Below are positions 33,182-41,790 of a stretch of 41,790 nt of DNA, piece after piece. The stretch's first letter is position 1. Every line of letters begins with the position of its first letter. This DNA is from CAMLDH01 sp966250375. Lineage in GTDB: Bacteria; Pseudomonadota; Gammaproteobacteria; Burkholderiales; Burkholderiaceae_D. The notes beneath the pieces were generated by a model. It saw nothing but the letters and a program-made list of their open reading frames with translations. It searched no databases and had not been told where the DNA came from. The stretch is taken from NCBI GenBank assembly GCA_966250375.1, contig CBINHE010000031.1, positions 1 to 41,790 of the forward strand, written 5' to 3'. Made by a program: the position numbers and the translations under genes.

Positions 33182-34338
33182 GCGAATACCAATACTACGA
33201 ATTTGTCGCCATCGACCGGCCGCTGACACGAGAAGAAATGGCGGCACTGCGCTCCCGTTCCTCGCGCGCGGCGATTACGCCGACGAGCTTCGTCAACGAA
33301 TATAACTGGGGTGATTTGAAAGGCGATCCCGCTGACTGGATGCGGCGTTATTTCGACGCCTTCATCTATGTCGCCAACTGGTGTAGTTGCCGGTTGGCGC
33401 TGCGAGTTCCGCATTCCGTATTCCGCAAGGCCGAGTTGATACAGTATGCGACGGAAGAGAACGCTCTAACCGTCGACGACGCTGGCAGTCATTGGATCAT
33501 CGATTGGTCGCTTAACGAGAGTGAAGACTACGAGCGCTTCGAGATAGAGGACGGGCGCGGCTGGATGGGGCGTCTCGTGCCCTTGCGCGACGAATTGCTG
33601 CGCGGCGATTTGCGTCCGCTCTATCTCGGCTGGCTGGCGGGTGTTACTTCCGGTGAAGTCGACGACGAAGCGATGGAGCCGGAAGTGCCGTCGGACATGT
33701 CACAACTATCCGCGTCACAGCAGGCACTGGCGGAATTTCTGGAAATCGATCCGGATCTTCTGGCAGCGGCTGCGGCGGGCAGCACGGTTATTGCGGAATC
33801 AAGTGCTGACGCTGAGGCAGGCATCAATGCCTGGCTGACGCAACAGTCTGCCGACGACATGCGCACCGTTCTCAAGCTACTGTTGCAAGGCCAGTCGCAG
33901 CAGGCCGAACGGCAAATCAAGTCGCGTTTTCTCTCTTGGCAAAAGGAACATGTACAGAGCGCTATTTCGAGCGGAAAGCGGCGTCGGGTGAGCGAGTTGT
34001 GGGAGATCGCAGCGGAAGCGGAGAAGGGGCGCCTGCAACACGAAGCAGAAGAGCGTGCCCGGCAAGCAGCCAGGGAGCGAAAGAAACGCGAGGCTTATCT
34101 TGCGACACTTGCGGTTGATTTCGATCGTTGCTGGAACGCGATCCATCAACAGGCAGAACGCGGCATTGCGTCCGCTTACGATGAAGCAAAGCGCGCGATC
34201 GTCGATCTCGCCGATGCCTATGCGCTCGTATCCAAACGAGATGCATTCGACCTCGCGCTGCGCGGTTTCATGGAACGGCATGGCAAACGCAGCGCGCTGG
34301 TGCGGCGGTTGGTTGACGCCGGGTTGTGGAAAAAATAG
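33178..34338 (+). CDS. Uncharacterised 386-residue protein directly upstream of jetC
   Basis: Starts MSEYQYYEFVAIDRPLTREE and continues with FVNEYNWGDLKGDPADWMRR and YFDAFIYVANWCSCRLALRV, then GRGWMGRLVPLRDELLRGDL and RPLYLGWLAGV. I remember similar proteins annotated as hypothetical in many proteobacteria. The C-terminal half is Ala/Glu/Arg-rich helix (AAEAEKGRLQHEAEERARQA), likely coiled coil. It overlaps the 32843 gene and ends 6 bp before jetC, so it is probably cotranscribed with jetC-jetD. Whether it takes part in Wadjet action is unknown; I know of no fifth Jet gene of this kind. Confidence 0.85.
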   Translation: MSEYQYYEFVAIDRPLTREEMAALRSRSSRAAITPTSFVNEYNWGDLKGDPADWMRRYFDAFIYVANWCSCRLALRVPHSVFRKAELIQYATEENALTVDDAGSHWIIDWSLNESEDYERFEIEDGRGWMGRLVPLRDELLRGDLRPLYLGWLAGVTSGEVDDEAMEPEVPSDMSQLSASQQALAEFLEIDPDLLAAAAAGSTVIAESSADAEAGINAWLTQQSADDMRTVLKLLLQGQSQQAERQIKSRFLSWQKEHVQSAISSGKRRRVSELWEIAAEAEKGRLQHEAEERARQAARERKKREAYLATLAVDFDRCWNAIHQQAERGIASAYDEAKRAIVDLADAYALVSKRDAFDLALRGFMERHGKRSALVRRLVDAGLWKK

Positions 34339-34344
34339 AGCGCA

Positions 34345-37300
34345 ATGACCGAACTCCTGAACGATGACGCGCCGCCAGCGCCGCTTCCCGCGCTGCCATC
34401 GCTACCCGAACCCACGCAACGCCGCTGGCAACCGCTACGCACCGGCTTGATCGAATTGTTCCATTACGACAGCGAGGAATTCTGGTTCCGCGACGGCCAT
34501 CTGCTATTGCGCGGCAATAACGGCACAGGCAAATCCAAGGTGCTGTCGCTGACCTTGCCCTTCCTGTTCGACGCGCAACTCAAATCGTCGCGCATTGAGC
34601 CGGACGGCGACGCCGGCAAGAAGATGGCGTGGAACCTGCTGCTTGGCAAGCATGAGCGACGCATCGGTTATACCTGGATCGAATTCGGCCGTATCGACGA
34701 GGAGGGCCAGGCGGCGTATCTAACGCTCGGCTGCGGACTGGCGGCAGCGGCTGCGCGCGCCAGTGTCGATAGCTGGTTTTTCCTGGTCGAGAACCGGCGG
34801 CATGGACGGGATTTCTGGCTGATCAGTCCGCAGCGCGCTGTGTTGACAAGGGATCGTCTGAACGATGCACTGAATGGTTGCGGCCGGATTTTCGACACGG
34901 CCGCCGCTTATCGCCGCGCGGTCGATGAGCGGCTGTTTCATCTCGGTGAAGTGCGCTATGGCGCGCTGATGGATACCTTGATCCAGTTGCGCCAGCCGCA
35001 ATTGTCCAAGCGGCCCAACGAAGACAGTTTGTCCGATGCGCTGACCGAAGCGTTGCCGCCGTTGTCCGCCGATCTCTTGGGCGACGTGGCCGATGCGATG
35101 AGCCAGTTGGAGGAGTACCGCCAGCAACTGGCCGAGTTGAGCGCATTGCGCAAGGCGATCGAACAGTTCAACCGGCGCTATCGCGTGTATGCCAGCATTC
35201 GGGCGCGGCGCGAAGCGCGTATCCTGCGCAGCGCGCAAAGCGTTTTCGATCATGCCAGCCGTGATTTGAACGAGGCGAAGGCGGCGCTCGAAGCAGCGCA
35301 GCAGAATGAGCGAGAACGTCGGCAACTGGTTGAGGAACTGAGCGGCGCTTTGCTGCGCGATCGCGCCGCGCTGGAAGAATTGCAGGCCGATCCGGTTATG
35401 CGCGATGCGCGCCGGCTGGAAGAAACCGAACGCAATGCGGACGAGCGCCAACGCGATGTGCGCGCCGCCGAGAGCGCGCTGCACATTGCCGCGCAACGTC
35501 TGCAACGCGAGGCCGATGTTGCGCGTGAATCCGCGGCACAGGCAGCGCATGCGCAACAGGCGCTCGCCGCAACGCTGGTGCAGGCCACGACGTTTGCGCA
35601 GGGTGCCGGCATCGCTGATGCCGATGACTATGCACAGGCGGCACAGTTGTTTGCCGAGCCGCAGCAACTGGCCCAAGCCGATACCGCGCAGTTCCGCGCT
35701 GAACAGCAAGCGCTGCGCGATCTGGCTGCCCGGCGCCGCACGCATCTGGCGCAATTGCAGCGGCGCTTGCGCATACTGGAAAGCGCCGAACACGAACACA
35801 CGCAAGAGCAGCGCCAGCGCAACGAGCGCGTCGACGAGCTGGAAGACGCAGCATTACAGGTTGCGGCAGCCGAACGCGCGGTCGAGCACTGCGGCGTCGC
35901 AGTGCTCGATGGCTGGCAGCGTCATTGCGCCGGCTTGCGCCAATTGCAAATTGCTGGCGCCGATGCCATGCTGGCAGCATTGGCGGAGTGGGTCGCCAGC
36001 CTCGACGGCGACAACCCGGCACGCATCGCGTTGCATCGCGCGCAACAGCAGGCAAGTCAGCGCCTGGCCGAGCGCGATGCCGAACTGCGCCAGCAATACC
36101 GCACTCTGGATGCCGAACGCGCCATTCTGCACAGCGAGCGCGAGCGGCTCGAACGCGGCAAGAACAAGATGCCGCCGGTACCGTATCAGCGTAGTGCGGA
36201 CACGCGTAGCGACAGGCCGGGTGCGCCGCTGTGGCAATTGATCGAATTCCGCGAGCGCGTGACCGACACGCAACGCGCCGGCCTGGAAGCCGCGCTCGAA
36301 GCGTCCGGCTTGCTCGATGCGTGGGTGGCGCCGGACGGCACGCTGTTGGCTGCCGGCACCTTCGATACCTTGCTAGTCGAGCGCCACGGACGGCCTGCGT
36401 CGTTGACCTATTGGCTCACGCCGGCGGAGGGTGCCGTCGTTGCGTCCGAGGTTGTCACGCGATTGTTGCGCAGCATCGCTTGCGGCGACACCGATGCCGA
36501 TTCCGCCGAAGCGTGGATAGCGCCATCGGGCCAGTTCAGAGTGGGCCCGGCGCGCGGCGCGTGGAGCAAACCGACGGCCGAATACATTGGCTTTGCCGCA
36601 CGCGAGGCGGCGCGCCGACGGCGGCTGATCGAAGTGGACGCAGCCATCGACGCGATCGACATGCAATTGACAGAGGTGCGGCAACAGCAGGAAGAGGTTG
36701 CACAACAGCGGCAACAGGCAAGCGATGAATGGGAACAGGCGCCGGCCGATGATGCATTGCGCGCCGCGCAAGTCGATGCGGTCGGTTTTGAAAAGCAGCG
36801 CCGCATCGCCGCTGAAAAGCTGGCGCAGGCCGATGTGCGCCTGATCGCGGCCGAGCGGCGCTGGCGCGATGCGCGAGAATCGCTGGCGTTCGATGCCGAG
36901 GACTTGCGCCTGCCGACCGCGCCGCAAGCGCTGGCGCAGATCGAAAACGCGCTAAGTGAATTCGAGCGCGCGCTGCAATCGCTGATGCTTGATGCACAGA
37001 GCGTGCGGCACGCGCTGCCGGAATTCGATCGTCAGCGCAATCGCGAAGCCGAGGCGCGCGCCGATGTCTTGGCGCACACCGAACATCTGGCCGAGCGCCA
37101 GAACGTCGCCGAAGAGATCGCGGCGCGCCTGCAAGTGCTGCGCGCATCGGTCGGTGTCAAGGTCGAGGAATTGATGCAGCGGCTGGCAGCGACGCGGCAA
37201 GCCGTGATCGACGGCGAAAAGAAACTGAAAACCGAAAATGAATCATTGCGTGAAATCGGCGAACAACGCGCGCGCAACGAACAGCGCGTCGAAGACAGCG

Positions 37301-38496
37301 GCGCGTTGCTCGAAGAACGCAGTGCCGCGCGGCAGCGGGCGATTGCCGGCGTGCAGGGTTTCGCCGCAACCGGTCTGTTGGCGCTCGCCGTGCCCGATCT
37401 GGAACAGCCCGAGCAAGGTGCGCCGTGGACCATCGATGCGGCGCTGACGCTGGCGCGCCGTGCCGAGCAGTTGTTGCAAGATGTCCAGGCCGAGGACGCC
37501 GACTGGACGCGCATTCAGAATGCGGTCTCCACCGATTACACCGAACTACAGCGCGCATTGACCGCGCTCGGTCACCAGGCGCAGGCCGACACCAGCGACT
37601 ACGGCCTGATCGTCGCCATCATTTACCAGAACCGGCCGGAGCGCCCCGACCTGATCGAGGCGCGCATCGCCGACGAAATCGGGCAACGCCGCGAACTGCT
37701 GACCAAGCGCGAACGCGAAGTACTGGAAAATCATTTGCAGGCGGAAGTCGCCGCCGCCGTGCAACGGTTGTTGCAGGATTCCGAGCGGCGCTTGTCCAAC
37801 ATCAACGCCGAATTGCAAAAACGGCCGACTTCGACCGGCGTGCGTTTTCGCCTGGTCTGGCAGCCCTTGCCCGAAGGCAGCGAAGGCGCACCGGTCGGAC
37901 TGGAAGCCGCGCGTAAACGTTTGCTTAATACCAGTGCCGACGCATGGTCGGCGGACGATCGCAAAGTGGTCGGCGACATGCTGCAAAACCGTATCGCCAC
38001 CGAACGCGCGCGCGCCGATGCCGATGGTGGCGGCAGTTTGCTCGACATGCTTTCGCGCGCGCTGGACTACCGACGCTGGCATCGTTTCCGCGTGCAGCGC
38101 TGGCAGGACGGCCAATGGCGTCCGTTGTCCGGCCCGGCATCCAGCGGCGAGCGCGCGCTGGGACTCACGGTGCCGCTGTTCGCCGCCGTCTCCAGTTTCT
38201 ACAGCCACGGCGACTATGCCTATGCGCCGCGCCTGGTGCTGCTCGATGAAGCCTTCGCCGGCATCGACGATGCGGCGCGCGCGCACTGCATGGCGCTGGT
38301 GCGTGAATTCGACCTCGACTTCGTGATGACCAGCGAACGCGAGTGGGCCTGCTATGCCGAGTTGCCCGGCGTGTCGATCTGCCAGTTGCAGCGACAGGAG
38401 GGCATCGACGCAGTGTACGTATCGCGCTGGACTTGGGACGGTCGCGCGCGGCGCGCCGAAGCGGATGGCGCGCGGCGTTTTCCGGCGCTGGCATGA
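34345..38496 (+). CDS. jetC: Wadjet SMC-like ATPase JetC (TIGR02680 type)
   Basis: The motor of the system: an SMC-like ATPase that extrudes plasmid DNA loops. The 1383-residue protein has Walker A GNNGTGKS (57-64), then very long coiled-coil arms rich in Ala, Glu, Arg and Gln (about residues 290-1180) broken by a hinge-like region around PGAPLWQLIEFRERV and LTYWLTPAEGAVVASE. The C-terminal head has the ABC signature SSGERALGL (about 1266) and Walker B LVLLDEAFAGID (about 1297-1308). All ATPase motifs look intact. The gene begins 6 bp after the 386-residue protein and overlaps jetD by four bases (ATGA). Confidence 0.92.
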   Translation: MTELLNDDAPPAPLPALPSLPEPTQRRWQPLRTGLIELFHYDSEEFWFRDGHLLLRGNNGTGKSKVLSLTLPFLFDAQLKSSRIEPDGDAGKKMAWNLLLGKHERRIGYTWIEFGRIDEEGQAAYLTLGCGLAAAAARASVDSWFFLVENRRHGRDFWLISPQRAVLTRDRLNDALNGCGRIFDTAAAYRRAVDERLFHLGEVRYGALMDTLIQLRQPQLSKRPNEDSLSDALTEALPPLSADLLGDVADAMSQLEEYRQQLAELSALRKAIEQFNRRYRVYASIRARREARILRSAQSVFDHASRDLNEAKAALEAAQQNERERRQLVEELSGALLRDRAALEELQADPVMRDARRLEETERNADERQRDVRAAESALHIAAQRLQREADVARESAAQAAHAQQALAATLVQATTFAQGAGIADADDYAQAAQLFAEPQQLAQADTAQFRAEQQALRDLAARRRTHLAQLQRRLRILESAEHEHTQEQRQRNERVDELEDAALQVAAAERAVEHCGVAVLDGWQRHCAGLRQLQIAGADAMLAALAEWVASLDGDNPARIALHRAQQQASQRLAERDAELRQQYRTLDAERAILHSERERLERGKNKMPPVPYQRSADTRSDRPGAPLWQLIEFRERVTDTQRAGLEAALEASGLLDAWVAPDGTLLAAGTFDTLLVERHGRPASLTYWLTPAEGAVVASEVVTRLLRSIACGDTDADSAEAWIAPSGQFRVGPARGAWSKPTAEYIGFAAREAARRRRLIEVDAAIDAIDMQLTEVRQQQEEVAQQRQQASDEWEQAPADDALRAAQVDAVGFEKQRRIAAEKLAQADVRLIAAERRWRDARESLAFDAEDLRLPTAPQALAQIENALSEFERALQSLMLDAQSVRHALPEFDRQRNREAEARADVLAHTEHLAERQNVAEEIAARLQVLRASVGVKVEELMQRLAATRQAVIDGEKKLKTENESLREIGEQRARNEQRVEDSGALLEERSAARQRAIAGVQGFAATGLLALAVPDLEQPEQGAPWTIDAALTLARRAEQLLQDVQAEDADWTRIQNAVSTDYTELQRALTALGHQAQADTSDYGLIVAIIYQNRPERPDLIEARIADEIGQRRELLTKREREVLENHLQAEVAAAVQRLLQDSERRLSNINAELQKRPTSTGVRFRLVWQPLPEGSEGAPVGLEAARKRLLNTSADAWSADDRKVVGDMLQNRIATERARADADGGGSLLDMLSRALDYRRWHRFRVQRWQDGQWRPLSGPASSGERALGLTVPLFAAVSSFYSHGDYAYAPRLVLLDEAFAGIDDAARAHCMALVREFDLDFVMTSEREWACYAELPGVSICQLQRQEGIDAVYVSRWTWDGRARRAEADGARRFPALA

Positions 38497-39725
38497 GCGG
38501 CTGCGAACGGTTGCAACGCCTGCTCGGCGGCGCTCAACTACGTGCGCTTCGGGCGCGATTGCGCAGCCGTTACGAGCGCGGCGCCGGAGCCGGCATCGTC
38601 ACACTGACGCAATTGTCGGAGCCTGAGCGTGCGGCGCTGGCCGGCTTGCTGGGCCGTCCGTTGCGGCAAGCCGCCTCCATGCGCATCGATATCGACGCAC
38701 TCGATGCGGCATTGCGCCACGGCGGGCTGGCCGACTCATTGCACAACGCGCTGGAAATACTCGACGGGCCGATCACGAACCGCGCCGTCGAGCGCGCCTC
38801 TTTGCAGGACCGATGGGATGGCGTGCGCCGCGCTTGCCCGGCGCAATTGGCGATTTTTCTGGCGGATGCCACGGGCCTGGGTTTGCTCAAGCGGCTGGCG
38901 CACAACGATCCAGATATCGCCGCCCAGCTATGCGAAGCGGCGCAATGCGTGCTGCTGCGCTTGCCGGCGGCGGGAATCGTGCGCTCGCGGCTGGCAGCTG
39001 AAGTGCTCGGCGATGCGCACGCGCTCGATTCCGGCAGGCCCGTCGCCACGCTGGTGCTGGCCGTGCTGCGCCGACAGCGCAATCGCGACGAGGCAGACGA
39101 TACGCAATACGAAGAAACCGCGCGTGCGATATGGGCCGATGCCGGCGTGCTGATCAATGAACTGGCCCGGCCCGCGCTATTTCTGAATCTGCCTGCCGTC
39201 GGCGTTGTTCTTGCGCACGGCAAACCGGGCTATTTGTCACTGCGAGAATTGCTGCGCGCGCCGCCGTCTTGGGATGTTGCGGAGCGCACGGTATTCGTGT
39301 GTGAAAACCCGAACCTCGTTGCCATCGCTGCTGATGCGTTGGGCGAACATTGCGCGCCGCTGGCATGCACCGACGGCATGCCGTCGGCGGCGCAGCGCAC
39401 ACTACTGACGCAGCTCGCCGCAGCCGGCGCGCGCCTGTGTTATCACGGCGATTTCGATTGGCCGGGTGTGCGCATTGGCAATTGGGTCATGCGCCAGTTC
39501 AATGCGCAGCCATGGCGTTACCGGGCGCAGGATTATCTTGCCGCTGCGGGTGAGGTCGATGAGCGCCAGCGCGTTTTGGGCGCGGACATGTGTCACGTCG
39601 ATTGGGATGTGGAATTGGCTGCTGCGATGCAGGCTTGTGGTCGCGCAATCGATGAAGAGGCGAGGACGGAGGTCTTGCTGGCCGACCTGACGGTCGGGCG
39701 ATTGCCTGAAAATCCACAGGAATAA
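38493..39725 (+). CDS. jetD: Wadjet nuclease JetD (TIGR02679, DUF2399 Toprim type)
   Basis: The nuclease that cuts DNA trapped by the JetABC complex. The 410-residue protein starts at the ATG overlapping the jetC stop; the frame is open further upstream but that part shadows jetC. The C-terminal third is a Toprim/DUF2399 domain: Glu271 in FVCENPNLVAIAADAL and Asp320/Asp322 in LCYHGDFDWPGVRIGNW, matching the TIGR02679 family. The N-terminal part contains the winged-helix-like SCERL-type start and DLTGLLGRPLR-type segment (here ALAGLLGRPLR). The key acidic residues are present, so cleavage capacity appears intact. Confidence 0.9.
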   Translation: MSGCERLQRLLGGAQLRALRARLRSRYERGAGAGIVTLTQLSEPERAALAGLLGRPLRQAASMRIDIDALDAALRHGGLADSLHNALEILDGPITNRAVERASLQDRWDGVRRACPAQLAIFLADATGLGLLKRLAHNDPDIAAQLCEAAQCVLLRLPAAGIVRSRLAAEVLGDAHALDSGRPVATLVLAVLRRQRNRDEADDTQYEETARAIWADAGVLINELARPALFLNLPAVGVVLAHGKPGYLSLRELLRAPPSWDVAERTVFVCENPNLVAIAADALGEHCAPLACTDGMPSAAQRTLLTQLAAAGARLCYHGDFDWPGVRIGNWVMRQFNAQPWRYRAQDYLAAAGEVDERQRVLGADMCHVDWDVELAAAMQACGRAIDEEARTEVLLADLTVGRLPENPQE

Positions 39726-39812
39726 TGCACGACAAGCGGGTGACATCGACCTCCTGCGAAAAAGGCTAAAACAGAGGGGGGCGTTAGCGTGCGATGGATT
39801 GATGCGCTCTCA

Positions 39813-41486
39813 TTAAAAAGGCCCAAGACGCTCCGGGTACATCAACTTCCAGAACTCGCACTTGTGCTGCTGACTGGCGTTGTATAAGCCTGTCTTGCCC
39901 GGTTCCAGGAGCATTACTGTGTTCGGCTTGCTGTACTTCGGCCAGGCTGGCGACTTGGGCACTGCGGGCACGCCGGTGCTGGCAAAGCTCGTCCAGTAAG
40001 CGACCATTTGGTCCGCCAGCTTTTGTGACTCGGGGGCCAGCTCGGGAGCGTCGATTCGTGAAGTGTTCGAATATCGCGGGAACAGGTAGTTGATCTCTGA
40101 AGAATGAACAGCGCCCAGTTCCATGCCCGGATCAGGTTGCGCCGGGATGCCTACGCCAAGTACCGGCGCGTTAGCATCTGCAAATTCAAATTCATATACC
40201 GGCACGTAACGGGAGAATGCATCCGCGGTATGCAAGTACAGGCAGTTGTTGATGCCGACCGTAGGGTTGAAATTCGACATGATCGAACCGAGCAGCGTGG
40301 GCGGGTTGATGTCGCCGGTCAAGGGATAGGTGCGAGCGACTTGCTCCGGCACTTGGCGTTGGCGTTCTTCGGATGTTGAGCCGTAGAGCGTGCGCAGTTT
40401 TTCCATAAAGTTTTCGCGCGTGACCTTGCGGCCCGCCTGCTGGTCATATGCCACGTAGAGCCTGAGTTCGTCGCGTGTGCCACCCATGAGCATGGGCACT
40501 TTCATCACTTTGCCGATCTTGAAGGCATCGGCCATACTGCGCGGCACGGTTTGCGATCCTACGGTCGGAGCGAAGGCCATCACGGCATCGCCTGCCATTG
40601 CCGTTCCGGCATCAAGCAGTGCCTTCAGTGGCGCCTGTCTCAGGCACTGTAAGGCTGTGGCCGCATCCTTGCAGCCAACAGCGGCGGCAACGGTCAAGCC
40701 TGCTTGCTGTGCCTGCTTGACGGTGGGCATGGGCTGCAAACAGCCCGCACTCTGTATCACGACCTTGTGGAACAGCCCTTTAACATGCTCGGGGGAGGCC
40801 AGATGCTGGCATATCGACCCTGCGCCAGCCGACTCTCCCGCCAATGTGACATTATCGGGATCTCCCCCAAAGGCAGCGATGTTTCGCTGTACCCAGCGCA
40901 AGGCGGCGCGCTGGTCTTCGAGCCCATAACCGCCGTTGTAGGCAGCATCGAACGCAGGGTGCGGCATGAAACCGAATACACCGGCGCGGTAATTGAACGT
41001 GACAGCCACCACGCCGCTACGCGCCAGCGCATCCAGCCGGTACAGGTTGCTGGAACCGCCAACAAACGCACCGCCATGGACCCAGACGAATACGGGCTTC
41101 TTTGAGCCACCCTTCACACCCTTTGGCACGCTGACGTTGATCGACAGGCAATCCTCATCATTGCTCGCCTCGGTGAGCCCGAATCGCGCTACCTGTGGGC
41201 AGGCGCTGCCAAAGTTACTCGCATCGCGTACTCCGGTCCAAGGCGTGGCCGGTTGTGGAGGGGCCCAACGCCGATCACCGGAGGGCGGCGCTGCATAAGG
41301 GATGCCGCGGAACTCAAGCACTCCATTGCGGTATATGCCGCGTGCTGCGCCAAGATCAGTCTGAACGATCGTCGGATCACTATTTCGGGCTGCGGTAGCC
41401 GAGGAAGTGAGACTCAAAAGCAATGCGGTGATGCTCATGAACGCGGCTGTTTGAAGCCGCAACAAAAATAGTTGGCAGGTTCTCAT
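39813..41486 (-). CDS. Secreted type B carboxylesterase
   Basis: A 557-residue alpha/beta hydrolase of the carboxylesterase/para-nitrobenzyl esterase family. The N-terminus is a signal peptide (hydrophobic run ITALLLSLTSSATA, likely cut near residue 32), so it is exported. The family start FRGIPYAAPPSGDRRW is present, followed by EDCLSINV, the oxyanion motif HGGAF, the nucleophile Ser219 in AGESAGAGS, the acidic residue in GGTRDELRLY and the catalytic His in GAVHSSEINYLF. Disulfide-like Cys pairs appear conserved. Substrate is unknown. It converges on jetD and shows no link to defence. Confidence 0.93.
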   Translation of the reverse strand: MRTCQLFLLRLQTAAFMSITALLLSLTSSATAARNSDPTIVQTDLGAARGIYRNGVLEFRGIPYAAPPSGDRRWAPPQPATPWTGVRDASNFGSACPQVARFGLTEASNDEDCLSINVSVPKGVKGGSKKPVFVWVHGGAFVGGSSNLYRLDALARSGVVAVTFNYRAGVFGFMPHPAFDAAYNGGYGLEDQRAALRWVQRNIAAFGGDPDNVTLAGESAGAGSICQHLASPEHVKGLFHKVVIQSAGCLQPMPTVKQAQQAGLTVAAAVGCKDAATALQCLRQAPLKALLDAGTAMAGDAVMAFAPTVGSQTVPRSMADAFKIGKVMKVPMLMGGTRDELRLYVAYDQQAGRKVTRENFMEKLRTLYGSTSEERQRQVPEQVARTYPLTGDINPPTLLGSIMSNFNPTVGINNCLYLHTADAFSRYVPVYEFEFADANAPVLGVGIPAQPDPGMELGAVHSSEINYLFPRYSNTSRIDAPELAPESQKLADQMVAYWTSFASTGVPAVPKSPAWPKYSKPNTVMLLEPGKTGLYNASQQHKCEFWKLMYPERLGPF

Positions 41487-41594
41487 TTTTCTTGTTGAAA
41501 ATTTTTATTCACGTTATGCCGCCCCTCTGTTGGGCCAACTGCAAGGCTTAACCATATAGAGCGTTTGCATCATGGGTTCTGCGTAAGATCAGTA

Positions 41595-41774
41595 ATTGCG
41601 GTTCGAACTGTCCGTTTGGCGCATCCTTTTACGAGACATGCGTGGGTTGTGCTGCCTGAGCATATGCATTGCGTGATTGCGATGCCGAAGGGCGATGCTG
41701 ATTTTGCAGTACGATGGCGATTAATTAAAATACACGGCGTTCTCAAAAACCAAGTGCAACACCTTTTGCTGTAA
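41595..41774 (+). pseudogene. Fragment of a second RAYT transposase
   Basis: The plus strand reads VRTVRLAHPFTRHAWVVLPE and then HMHCVIAMPKGDADFAVRWR followed by LIK before losing similarity, which is the middle third of the RAYT fold with the HUH motif PEHMHC. The N-terminal strand and the C-terminal catalytic Tyr segment are missing, and a stop occurs at 41772-41774. It is in the opposite orientation to the intact RAYT at 25723-26247 and diverged from it. Confidence 0.8.
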
Positions 41775-41790
41775 GGTGCTGCCATGTCGA

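Noticed and set aside
38343..38492. Upstream extension of the jetD frame by 50 codons
   Set aside because: It overlaps the ATPase head of jetC out of frame; the ATGA overlap start at 38493 fits the operon.

Overview
The window reads as chromosomal DNA of a betaproteobacterium, most likely Burkholderiales and probably Oxalobacteraceae. The reasons are the housekeeping neighbourhoods (TPR lipoprotein-lolB-ispE-tRNA-Gln-prs-rplY-pth; ptsN-hprK-rapZ; a 1333-residue FAD/Fe-S oxidoreductase followed by HIT and DUF971 genes) and the protein sequences. The assignment is from memory of gene order and family sequence, not from a search.

Positions 1-22839 are ordinary core genome. A minus-strand block runs from the TPR lipoprotein through lolB, ispE, tRNA-Gln(UUG), prs and rplY to the start of pth, with a strong terminator between rplY and pth. 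Divergent from it, mutM, a dynamin-like GTPase and mutY form a tight plus-strand operon (8-oxoguanine repair with a GTPase between). A minus-strand series follows: ilvA, queF, ptsN, hprK, rapZ, a LON-domain protein and a membrane GGDEF cyclase. Then plus-strand yqaA, the large oxidoreductase, a HIT protein and a DUF971 protein.

From about 22840 the window becomes an accessory defence island. It carries a four-gene Wadjet-type (JetABCD, DUF2397/DUF2398/SMC-like/DUF2399 variant) anti-plasmid system, but the operon is split: jetA-jetB end at 25585 and jetC-jetD begin at 34345. The 8.76 kb between them holds (a) an intact REP-associated tyrosine transposase (RAYT); (b) a lower-GC run of same-strand genes, each followed by an attC-like palindromic site, which looks like an integron cassette array without an integrase: an AAA-ATPase/DUF4435 fusion resembling a merged PARIS (AriA-AriB) protein, an unknown 216-residue protein, an AbiH-family protein and an Mrr-like nuclease with a zinc ribbon, then a small gene broken by an exact 19-bp tandem duplication; (c) a REP/BIME-type inverted pair with GTAG feet; (d) an isolated small minus-strand gene; and (e) three uncharacterised plus-strand genes whose last member ends 6 bp before jetC. 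After jetD come a secreted type B carboxylesterase (minus strand) and a decayed RAYT fragment at the right edge.

The most interesting reading is a Wadjet operon interrupted by an integrase-less cassette array loaded with other anti-phage genes, with reading frames of all four Jet proteins still intact. Everything here was judged by eye; attC, REP and family calls for the cassettes need profile searches and structure prediction.
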